Source: Quercus robur | Taxonomy: Eukaryota > Streptophyta > Magnoliopsida > Fagales > Fagaceae | Assembly (NCBI RefSeq): GCF_932294415.1 | Contig: NC_065535.1 | Span: forward strand, 86,334,862-86,398,861 | Direction: 5' to 3' | Length of the DNA: 64,000 nt | Part shown: piece after piece, positions 22,418 to 32,010 of the stretch | Layout of the letters: every line of letters begins with the position of its first letter | How positions within the stretch are numbered: position 1 is the stretch's first letter | Program-made: the position numbers and the translations under genes | Notes under the pieces: generated by a model | Databases searched by the model: none | Told to the model about the DNA's origin: nothing | What the model saw: the letters and a program-made list of their open reading frames with translations, nothing else

Positions 22418-23083
22418 CTAACATGTAACCCATGCAAATTTATTGATGCATTTAAAATTAAACACAATTTTTATTATAAAATATAAATAATTAGTCAAAT
22501 TATTAAAAAAATAGCACGTAGCACATGCATACGTATGGATACATTGAAAATTAAACACAATTTTTATTATAAAATATAAATAATTAGTCAAATTATTAAA
22601 AAAAAATAGCATATAACACATGCATACGTATGGATATATTTAAAATTAAACACAATTTTTCATAATTAAAATATAAATAATTAGTCAAATTATTATTTTT
22701 AAGTAAACGTAATTAGTCACGTATCAAAATTCTTATCTAAGTTTCATACTACTTATGATAATTTTTTTTTTTCTAATTTTTAATAAGATAAAACGTGTGG
22801 TGATCTTTGTTGTATGATGATTTTAATTGAGTATATGTGATTGGGTTTTTTTTTTTAATTTTATAGTTCATTAATATTAGAGTCTCAGTATTTTGCACTC
22901 ATTAACTCACTTGGCACAAAGATTAAAAAAATTTAAGTGGACACATGACACAAACTTAAGTGAATAATTATAATGTGGTCCCCACATAAATTTAGATACA
23001 TGACGCAAAATTTGATTCTAATTTCAAATTCTAATTAAACTTTTTCTGAGTTTTACCTATTAATATATATATATATATATAGA
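22418..23083 (-). mobile_element. Non-autonomous Helitron (second of the pair)
   Basis: The minus-strand 5' end is TCTATATATATA...TTAATAGGTAAAACTCAG (TC at 23082-23083, flanked by A). The 3' end lies at 22418-22421 (TTAG in place of CTAG), directly next to the TC of the neighbouring Helitron. Its 3' part contains three copies of a 93-95-bp module (22440-22720). Each module carries a decayed hairpin-like CATGCATACGTATGGA or similar. The 5' part resembles that of its neighbour, so the two are relatives. Confidence 0.5.
22440..22720. repeat. 93-95-bp tandem modules in a Helitron 3' end
   Basis: The CACAATTTTTATTATAAAAT landmark occurs at 22463, 22556 and 22651. Each module also contains ATAAATAATTAGTCAAATTATT. 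The open frame 22418-22621 (minus) simply reads through two modules. Confidence 0.75.
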
Positions 23084-23145
23084 TACAAATTTATGTTAAA
23101 ATTAAATTAAGGAATATAAGAAGAAGAGTTCTTGGGAGTAGAGAA

Positions 23146-23355
23146 AAAAAGTAGGAGTAATGCTACATACACAAACTATTTCACAACATTTTTACAAACT
23201 GCTGATATGGTTTTAGCATTTTCTAATAATTATTTGTAAAATAAAAACGTGATATTAATGGTGGACTCAAATTAGAACTAGTAAAAATTTTCCACATCAA
23301 TAGCTCATAAAAATGTTGTAATATACTTTGCATCTATAGCATTACTCAAAAAGTA
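23146..23355. mobile_element. hAT-like MITE with 8-bp TSD
   Basis: A 194-bp element (23154-23347) begins GGAGTAATGCTAC and ends TAGCATTACTC. It has matching inner arms (TTTCACAACATTTTTA against AAAAATGTTGTAATA). It is flanked by AAAAAGTA on both sides (23146-23153 and 23348-23355). The 8-bp duplication points to hAT transposase. Confidence 0.7.
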
Positions 23356-23535
23356 ATGGTTAACAACTTAGTGTCTATTTGAGAACAGTTTATTTAGTTG
23401 AAATTGAAAAATTTTCGCTAAAAGTACCGTAGATAAAGCTAACAGCTAACTGAAATAGTACAGTGAGATCCAAGAATAGTATCAAAAAGTGTAATAAGAC
23501 TTATGAATAGTAGCAAAAATAAACTTAATAGTAGT

Positions 23536-24176
23536 TGTAGGGTCACGTCCCGCAACGAACCGCAGTAGTGTTGTGTTCGCGCATGAATGGGCCCATACAA
23601 TATCATTTGTAGAGAGTGGGTTCGAAAGGCTAGGCCTTGGTTACCCAGCGGTGGGTTTTGGTGGTGTTCATATGTGATTAAAGTGTCTTCACCCTTGGAG
23701 TCTTTCTCCTGGAGGCGGACTGGAAGCCCTTCCTCTTTGGCCAGTCTTCCCCGCCCCCCTTCTAGATTACTTATTTTTTCTTTTATACTAGCCTGCATTC
23801 ACTTTCCTTCGTCCACGTGTAGGGTCAACCTTTCCAACACTGATGCTTGTCCTGTCAGTCCAAGACAAAAATCGTAGGAAGTGGTTGATAAAGTTAAAGC
23901 ATACGGCTCTGTTAGGTGCAAAGTTAGGTATGGGGCAGGTAGTAAGGGCAGCCTTTCCTAGATATTTTAGATTTTCTTTCAAGTTTGTCCCTATACCGTT
24001 TTTGCCCTTCTTCTTGGTGGAGCTTTGGGTCAGCCGAGGATTGCACTGTCCTCGGCTGCTTCTCTGGGCCAATTTGTGCTTCACGTTATTGAGTTTGGAT
24101 TGTAACCCTCTTCGGCTTGGGCCTTAAGGCTCCCCATGAATAAATGGGCTTGGCCCATAAATTGCTGGGCCCCACA
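23536..24176 (-). repeat. Left LTR (3' LTR)
   Basis: It has the same length as the right LTR and is about 98 per cent identical by eye. Short open frames inside (23439-24127) recur in the other LTR and are not genes. Confidence 0.85.
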
Positions 24177-26480
24177 ATAGCCCCTCAAAACCCTGTTGTC
24201 CGACTTCCTGGTTGGAGAGGGGGGTTTTGATAATACCGAGCCTTTATTATGGCTCATTTAATTCAGCCCTTGACTGACGCTGGCGACTCTTCACCTGCCC
24301 AGGGAATGTACTGGTTTACAAGATGTTCCCCTTGATTTGCGCACGATGCGTTTATGCCGTTTGGTTATCTGAAGCGCGTCATTAATATCTTCCCTTTACG
24401 AGACCTCCCAGGTTCAACGGTTTTTGATGGCGTGGGGGAATGAAACAGGCGTATTCATGTTTGCAGATTTCCTTGGAGATCTGAATTCATTAAGTACTCT
24501 TTTCTTCGTCCCCTATATAAAGAGAAGAAACAAGAGTTGTTTCTCCCACAGATGAATCCCTTTACTCCCCCCAAAATTTGAAACCCTTAGATTCCTTCCA
24601 GAGTTTACTTTTATTCCCCGGTTACACCTTAACCTGAAATACACTCACCGTAGTAATAAGCAATGAAAAAACTATTCCCTTCCCAGAAACACCATGTTCC
24701 AACGAAGCTCGAAATGGCTCGGTTAGGGCAAGGATGGCGAAGACTCAAGATTTGTCTCGCCTTTCTTTTAGCCAAAATCCGAAGCAGGGACTCGTCACGT
24801 CACATTTTTGGCGTGACTGAGCTGAGGACACACATCATCAGTACTACCCGTTCTCTCATGAGCATATCTAATATGGCACCAGTGTGTTAGGAGTCAGGAC
24901 TAGGGCAGGGACTAAGTGCCCCTACTTCTTCCTCTCTTCGTTCACTGGCGCCTTCTTTTGCCTCTCTTTCTTCCTTCTCACATTTTTCTCAGGTATTTCG
25001 CGAGATGCCAAGCAGGAGGTTGTCCTCGGCAACGGCTATTTCTCGGCGTGGGCCATTGTCCCTGGGCCCCCATGTAGAACGGGCCTGGGCCGCGAATTCA
25101 CTAGGCCCACAACTTATAGGGTATTTCTGTAGTTTTTGGTCACGCGGTACTTTTTGGCGTCCCAGTGTTCAAGGTGCACCTTCCCAAGACTCCTTTAATC
25201 CCATGGTTGCAGGTGGCGTTGGAGATTGAGCCAGAGCCATCTTGTCTGTAGCGTTCCTTGGGACGCTGCGTGAATTAAATGCCACCACCTTATCTCTTTA
25301 AATAAATAGGAGAGAAAGTTGCTTTACCTACGCACCAATTCTTCAGTTTCCTCCCAAATCACAACTTCCATATCCAGTCCTATCCCCCCTTAGCATAACA
25401 TGTTTGAGGCGAGGGTTGGGGAGAAGAAACTCTCTCCGCCACAGAGGCGCCATGTCCTCCTGAGACTCAGAATAGTGAGGTACGGGCAAAGGAAGCATAA
25501 ATTCAAAAGAATACTCCACTTCGACAGAGGGGAAAGGGTGTTTCTCCCTCTTCTAGTCAAAATCCGAAGCAGGTTCTGTTCATACCAGAATTTTGGTGTG
25601 TCAGAAGAAAGATTCTCCGCCATCATCGTCTTTGCCCTGTCGCAGGCAAATTTTTGGTGAAGGCTTCTCAACTTCCGGCTCCCTGCACCTTTCCTTCAGC
25701 GGTGTGAGGCTCAAGTTGGGTTTCTTTTACTGCCTGAGTTATGGGCATGTAAAAGCATTGAGGAAGAACAAGGTTTTGGAGCAGTAGCCAACCTCTCCTT
25801 TGATCCACTTCCTCGGCTTTATCTTATTCTCTTGTATCTTTCTTTCTTTTTAGTTATGTGGTTAGCTTTAGAAGCCAACCTCTCATCTGTACTGCCTCTT
25901 CTGCTTTGTCTTATTCTCTTGTATCTTCCTTTCCAATTATGTAGTGAGCTCTGACATAAGCTGATTCCAGCTTTTCATTGTACGCTGTACTGTTTCTTTG
26001 TTTTAGTAAAAATGGAAATTTACTTACTTGTTTTGAATACTGTTCTTTTGGCAACACCACTTTGTGAATGGGTGTGCTCCATGTATTTGCTTCTTCTCGG
26101 CGATATTTAAAGCAAGAACCCTTGAAACACAATCCAACTAATTCTAATTCGCCGACACTACCAGGCATAATAATAACAATTCATAGTAAGTTGAACTTAG
26201 GAAACTAACCGAGATAATGGTTGAACGTTCTGTAATAAGTGCGAGAATACTGTTTGAGAACGACAAATTCTAAATAATTCATCCGAGGGGGTGACCGAGC
26301 ATTGAATGACTTTGCTTATGCTTTTGGAAACATGTTGCTCCATTCCGTACTAGTCCCTTTGGTGTTGAGGATCCGAGGGCAAACTAGAGAATCCATGCAA
26401 TTCAGGAATTAACCCAATTGTTAATGGAGAGTTTTCCTCGGGGAGATTCTAAGGTCCACGTAACGTAGTTTTTCCTTTTA

Positions 26481-27355
26481 AGTAGTTGGTTTCCCCAGAG
26501 GCTTGGGTCCGAGGACCATACAAGGCCTTGGTTCTGTCCAAAACTTGTATTTTCTTTGTAAGTAGTTGGTTTCCCCAGAGGCTTGGGTCCGAGGACCATA
26601 CAAGGCCTTGGTTCTGTCCAAAACTTGTATTTTCTTTGTAAGTAGTTGGTTTCCCCAGAGGCTTGGGTCCGAGGACCATACAAGGCTTTGGTTCTGCCCA
26701 AAACTTGTATTCTCCTTGTAAGTAGTTGGTTTCCCCAGAGGCTTGGGTCCGAGGACCATACAAGACCTTGGTTCTGTCCAAAACTTGTATTCTCTTTGTA
26801 AGTAGTTGGTTTCCCCAGAGGTTTGGGTCCGAGGACCATACAAGGCCTTGGTTCTGTCCAAAATTTGTATTCTCTTTGTAAGTAGTTGGTTTCCCCAGAG
26901 GTTTGGGTCCGAGGACCATACAAGGCCTTGGTTCTGTCCAAAACTTGTATTCTCTTTGTAAGTAGTTGGTTTCCCAGAGGCTTGGGTCCGAGGACCATAC
27001 AAGGCCTTGGTTCTGCCCAAAACTTGTATTCTCCTTGTAAGTAGTTGGTTTCCCCAGAGGCTTGGGTCCGAGGACCATACAAGGCCTTGGTTCTGTCCAA
27101 AACTTGTATTCTCTTTGTAAGTAGTTGGTTTCCCCAGAGGCTTGGGTCCGAGGACCATACAAGGCCTTGGTTCTGTCCAAAATTTGTATTCTCTTTGTAA
27201 GTAGTTGGTTTCCCCAGAGGCTTGGGTCCGATGACCATACAAGGCCTTGGTTCTGTCCAAAACTTGTATTCTCTTTTCAAGTAGTTGGTTTCCCCAGAGG
27301 CATGGGTCCGAAGACCATACAAGGCCTTGGTTCTGTCCAAAACTTGTATTCTGTT
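26481..27355 (-). repeat. 80-bp minisatellite, eleven copies, open in three minus frames
   Basis: Units start at 26481, 26561, 26641, 26721, 26801, 26881, 26961, 27040, 27120, 27200 and 27280. The unit contains GTAGTTGGTTTCCCCAGAGG and GGGTCCGAGGACCATACAAG. One unit lacks a single base. Because 80 is not a multiple of three and the unit has no stop in any minus frame, three overlapping open frames of 243-312 residues arise. It lies close behind the primer-binding site of the retrotransposon, that is in its leader. I do not call a gene. Confidence 0.9.
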
Positions 27356-27604
27356 TCTTAATTTATCTACTTCCTAAAGGTTAGCTCCTCGAACAAGGTG
27401 GGGGAAACTAGCTTGATGTTTAAAGCCCCTAGACTTGCCATGCCACTGGCATTACGAGGCGTAGCCCCTAGTAGGAAATTGTGTCGGAATAACAACAATG
27501 TGTCGCCGGTCGTAAAGGCATCGTCGTAGACCCTTGTTCGACAGAAACTCAACTCCACCGCCGCTTGAGCTAAGGCGCAAGCCTTTCCCACAGACGGTGC
27601 CAAT

Positions 27605-28245
27605 TGTAGGGTCACGTCCCGCAACGAACCGCAGTAGTGTTGTGTTCGCGCATGAATGGGCCCATACAATATCATTTGTAGAGAGTGGGTTCGAAAGGCT
27701 AGGCCTTGGTTACCCAGCGGTGGGTTTTGGTGGTGTTCATATGTGATTAAAGTGTCTTCACCCTTGGAGTCTTTCTCCTGGAGGCGGATTGGAAGCCCTT
27801 CTTTTTTGGCCAGTCTTCCCCGCCCCCCTTCTAGATTACTTATTTTTTCTTTTATACTAGCCTGCATTCACTTTCCTTCGTCCACGTGTAGGGTCAACCT
27901 TTCCAACACTGATGCTTGTCCCGTCAGTCCAAGACAAAAATCTTAGGGAGTGGTTGATAAAGCTAAAGCATACGGCTCTGTTAGGTGCAGAGCTAGGTAT
28001 GAGGCAGGTAGTAAGGGCAGCCTTTCCTAGATATTTTAGATTTTCTTTCAAGTTTGTCCCTATACCGTTTTTGCCCTTCTTCTTGGTGGAGCTTTGGGTC
28101 AGCCGAGGACTGCACTGTCCTCGGCTGCTTCTCCGGGCCAATTTGTGCTTCACGTTATTGAGTTTGGATTGTAACCCTCTTCGGCTTGGGCCTTAAGGCT
28201 CCCCATGAATAAATGGGCTCGGCCCATAAATTGCTGGGCCCCACA
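27605..28245 (-). repeat. Right LTR (5' LTR)
   Basis: This LTR is adjacent to the primer-binding site at 27587-27603. It drives the element on the minus strand. Frames 27534-28196 overlapping it are shadows. Confidence 0.85.
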
Positions 28246-29196
28246 GTAGCAAAAATAGCTAAATAGTAATAAAATCTGCATTTTTCAACTAAAGTCAAAT
28301 GCAACCTTGATATTAATGAATGATGCAAAGAGTAAGGCTTTTAGCCATACACATGTTCTTCTTGGAATTTATGCAATGAGTAAAATAATTTTGGACTTAC
28401 AATATGAATTTTGTAAAGCACTAACCTTCAAAAACAACTGAAGTAAAGGAAAAAAAAAAAGAAAAAAAGAAAAGTAAATCAAATAGAGAAAATCTGAGAA
28501 GATATGGAAGAGAGAGAGAGAGATGCAAAGAAAATAGTCAATGACTCAGCCATGGGCACCATGTGGATTACCTATAAGTTCAGTTTGAAATGTTCAAGTG
28601 TGAGTTTGGGAAGTGCATTTTGCGCATTTCCCAATAGGTGTTTTTTTTAGCGGGTCCTGTGCACTGTTCATAGGACCCGCAAGTACTTTTTTTTAGCAAA
28701 AATAACTTTAAAACTAGGTCCCACGACATTATTCTCACATTTAAAAATTATTTTATTACAATATTTTCAGTTTTCAGTAATAAGCAGTATTTAAATAGAC
28801 CCTTATTGGTGTGTAACTTGTTGAGGATGAAGAAGAACAGAAACGCAACTTCTCCATCATCAATGGCAAAGTAAGTAAGAGAAGGTCTTTTTTTTTTTTT
28901 TTAAAGTTTTTTTTTAATAAAAAAAAATTAACAAGGAAAGAGCAAAATGTTGAAATGTTTTCTAAGATTTTTTTTTTCAAATTAAAAATTTGAGGTAATT
29001 GTTAAAATAATTATATGATTGTCATAAGTTGATGAATATCCAATTAATCTTGGCTGTTTCAACTCCAAGTTGTCTCAAATGTGGATTGGGTTGGTTATGT
29101 TGATGACCATCGCTTAACTACTAGTTATTACATTTTCTTAGGTTATAATTTCATTTCATAGTTCTCCAAGAAACAATGCAACATTGCTCACTCTTC
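28246..29196. other. Intergenic stretch with a 9-bp-stem hairpin
   Basis: GCGGGTCCT (28650-28658) pairs perfectly with AGGACCCGC (28672-28680), with A/T-rich runs on both sides; this may be the centre of an undefined MITE. The rest is AT-rich with (A)n and (AG)n tracts near 28450-28525. No gene is seen. Confidence 0.4.
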
Positions 29197-29275
29197 AAAA
29201 AAAAAAAAAAAATTGATACGAGATAAAAATTCTATTCTATTATAATCTAAGTGTATATATGTGTGAAATCTCCTT
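29197..29275 (-). mobile_element. SINE 3' fragment
   Basis: A poly(A) run followed by a plus-strand ATCTAAGTGTATATATGTGTG block matches the reverse-oriented SINE at 47750-47929. Only the 3' part is present. Confidence 0.5.
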
Positions 29276-29424
29276 CAATTGAATTCATATATAAAACCTT
29301 ATTTGAAACTAATGTTGAGATTACTTAACTTCGATCATTTCTCCACAAACTTGGTGTCACTCTTCTTTCTACTCTTATTATTTGGTGTGATACTATTGGC
29401 ACCACTCATCTTGTTGCAAGCTCG

Positions 29425-30273
29425 GTGTTTCATGGGTCTTTTTTTTTTTTTTTTTGCAATTTAACACCAAAATGCTAACAATTTCGTTAGTTAGCATCGT
29501 TTCTAAACTATTTAGGAAACTAATATCTCGAGTCTCTTAGACTCGAGTTGATTGTAGCAACTTAAGTTCCATGTGCTGGCAGAGCTGAGGTGGATTAAAA
29601 TCCACGTGGAAATTGAGTATTAGACACTCGATTTCTTGTATTGCACAATAATAATAATAATAATAATTTGAGTAAAACGAAACATTTGCCTAAGGAATAG
29701 GAAGAAGAAAACCTCTGCACAAATCTGATTCATGCAATACAAAGAAGAAGAAAAATGAAGGAATTAAAGGAAAATGAAACCTTTGCTTAGAGCCTTCGCT
29801 TTTGCCTTTATCGCCGCCACCATCACCTAGGTTCAGTTCGAGCCAAAGGGTTTGGGTTAGGGAGATTTGGGTGTGTGGGGATTTGGGTTAGGGAGGTCGG
29901 AGCTGAGGGTTTTTGGTTAGGGAAATTTGGGTTCGTGGGGTTGTTGCCTTCTTCTTTGTTGATTTGCCTTTCTTCTTCTTCTTTGTTGTTGATCTCTCTT
30001 CATTGTTTCTTTAGGGGTTGATCTATCTGCCTTTCTTCTTCTTCATTGTTGCTCTTTGTTGTTTCTTTAGGGAACTCGAGTTTCATGTGGAAAAATTTTC
30101 CACCTCAGCACTACCAGTACATAAAACTCGAGTATCCGAGACTCGAGTTGCTACAGTAAAATCAAGTCTATGAGACTAAAGATATTAGTTTCCTAAATAG
30201 TTTGAAAACAATGCTAACTAATAAAATTGTTAGTATTTTGTTGTTAAATTGAAAAAAAAAAATGTGTTTCATG
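29425..30273. mobile_element. Non-autonomous Mutator-like element with about 190-bp TIRs
   Basis: The 10-bp repeat GTGTTTCATG flanks the element (29425-29434 and 30264-30273). The arms start with a T-run and CAATTTAACA, and share CTAACAATTT...TTAGTTAGCAT and AAACTATTTAGGAAACTAAT over about 190 bp. Long TIRs and a 9-10-bp duplication are typical of MULEs. The centre (29780-30060) is G/T-rich with repeated GGGTTAGGGA and CTTCTTCTTC blocks and might be captured host 5'-UTR sequence. No protein is encoded. Confidence 0.7.
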
Positions 30274-31098
30274 CCCACGCTAAACATATAGGAATTCACT
30301 TTCATGTTGTTCACCAAAGGGGTCACAAATTGTGCTTTAGATGTTAAATTTATTTCAACCAAAGACCAATGATCTAACATCATGACCAAAATTATTATCT
30401 TCTACGCAGTTCATTTTTCTTTGTGACAAGTTAAAATATTCAACCTTAATGATCTTGCTCTTTACCCAATAGTGATTGAAAAAAATTATTTATTTACAAT
30501 CCTCCTCAAAATTCAATTAAATTAGCTGAATAATTAGAACTAATTTAATTCACAAAATTTCACAATATCTTCCGTTAAATATCTAAATTTGTAAACTACA
30601 AAAAAAAAAAAAAAAACATTTATTACGTGGATATATATATAATTTTTTTTTCTCAATCAAATAGGGTAGATTTTTTCCGATTATGTTTTGAGTTATGTTA
30701 ATCCAATTTGGATTAGGAGAATTCTAATTAAAATTGTGAGAACTAGTTGGAGTTGGAAGAGGAGTAAAGAGTGATGAAAGTAGAAGTAGTAGCAGGCTTT
30801 GCACGTGCCAAAACGCGCATGTCGGTGCGAAGCAAATACGAGTCCGACCCTTCATCCCTTCTCTTTCTTTTTTCTTCTGTAGCAAAATCCAAATACTATA
30901 AATTAAACCCATCCAAAGTCCAAAAACCCCTCACGCTCTCTCTCTAGCTCTCACTCTCTCTCTTTTTTATTAAAAAAGAAAAGAAAAATTGTTTCTGTCA
31001 ATTAGGGTTTGACAAAATTGTGGTGGATTCGAGTTTTGGTCATCGAAACCAACGGTTGTGATTTTGTGTTCTTTGATTCGAAGAAGAAGAAGAGAAAG
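30274..31098 (+). promoter_or_regulatory. Upstream region of the DCN1-like gene
   Basis: TATAAATT lies at 30897-30904. A CT-rich initiator-type stretch (CTCTCTCTCTAGCTCTC) follows near 30930-30965, and an AGGGTTT telo-box-like motif is at about 31002-31010 in the putative 5' UTR. Upstream of 30890 only AT-rich sequence is seen. Confidence 0.4.
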
Positions 31099-32010
31099 AT
31101 GCCTCGTACATCAAAACGAAAAGCGGCCCCACCAAGTTCAGCATCCGTCAAATCTTCTGACTCCCTTTCTGTTCGTCCCGGTACTGAATCCCAACCCCCC
31201 AAATTTTTTCTCTCTGTTTGTTTCCCGAGAAAAAAAAAAAAAACCCATATAAAAATTTCAGCTTTAACTAATTTACTCATTATAAAAAAGAAAAAGAAAA
31301 AGAAAAAGGAACTAATTCAAGATGATTTCTTTAAATCCGTTAAATTTTACGTTGCTGGGTGTAAGCTGGTTTTGCTGTTTGGTTTTTCTTTTTTTGAAAT
31401 TTAATTTATTGAAAGTAAATTATAGTCAATGGTATTGTAATGTAAATGTGATCAACTTTATTTGTTATCCTTTTAAAGTTTGTGTAAAAGAAAATTGATG
31501 GATTTGGTTGAAAAGTGTGGTTGAATTTATGATATATTGTTGAGAGATTCTGGGTTTGACAAAATTGTGGCTGATTGATTTTGGTGTGTTGAATTGAGAA
31601 GTAGAGAAGAAGCCTCGCACATCAAAACGAAAAGCGGCCGCACCAAGCTCAGAATCCGTCAAATCTTCTTCTGTTCGTTCCGGTACTCAATCCAATTCCC
31701 CCCCCCCCCCAAAATTCTCTTCTTGATTTTCCCCTCCTCCTGTTTGTTTCCCTAGAAAACGCAGGAAGATAATACCCATAAAAAAAAACATAGACATTAA
31801 TGTGTATTTGGGGGGACTAATTTATGTATTATGAAAAGAAAAAAAAAAGTATTGACTAATTTTAGATGTTGGAGAAATCCTTGGCTGAGTTAAACTTACT
31901 TACCCAAATAAAAAATAAAAATTAAATAACTTGTAGTCAATTTGGTAAGTGGTTGGGTAGTATAATGTAAATAGATCAACTTCTATTGTTTTCCTTTTAA
32001 AATTTGTCTT
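31004..32010 (+). repeat. Tandem duplication including exon 1 of the DCN1-like gene
   Basis: The segment 31004-31485 is repeated at about 31549-32010. Shared landmarks are GGGTTTGACAAAATTGTGG, CATCAAAACGAAAAGCGGCC and a GTAGTCAAT/TATAGTCAATGG block followed by GATCAACTT. The second copy of exon 1 has AAG where the start ATG was. It keeps the downstream codons and the G/GTACT donor. If an AGTAG site at 31601-31604 acted as acceptor, it would form a 78-nt exon that stays in frame. Confidence 0.8.

Larger units (their letters stand above)
23536..28245 (-). mobile_element. Non-coding LTR retrotransposon (LARD/TR-like), minus orientation
   Basis: Two 641-bp LTRs (23536-24176 and 27605-28245) start TGTAGGGTCACG and end GGGCCCCACA on the plus strand. 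I count about 13 differences between them by eye (about 2 per cent), so the insertion is young. Orientation follows from TTGGCACCGTCTGTGGG at 27603-27587 (minus), a primer-binding site next to the right LTR, and a purine-rich TTTTGAGGGGC next to the left LTR. The target duplication is GTAGT/GTAGC with one change. The 3.4-kb internal region has no gag or pol; it holds an 80-bp minisatellite and two diverged copies of a block of about 370-400 bp (24480-24890 and 25290-25660). Movement must have depended on proteins from another element. Confidence 0.85.

Noticed and set aside
23587..24127. Overlapping 82-119-residue open frames
   Set aside because: They are inside an LTR and recur in the second LTR (27656-28196) with changes that do not look protein-conserving.
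26402..27340. 312-residue open frame as a repeat protein
   Set aside because: All three minus frames of the 80-bp minisatellite are open, and the peptide GPKPLGKPTTYKENTSFGQN cycles through frames. No start context or domain supports translation.
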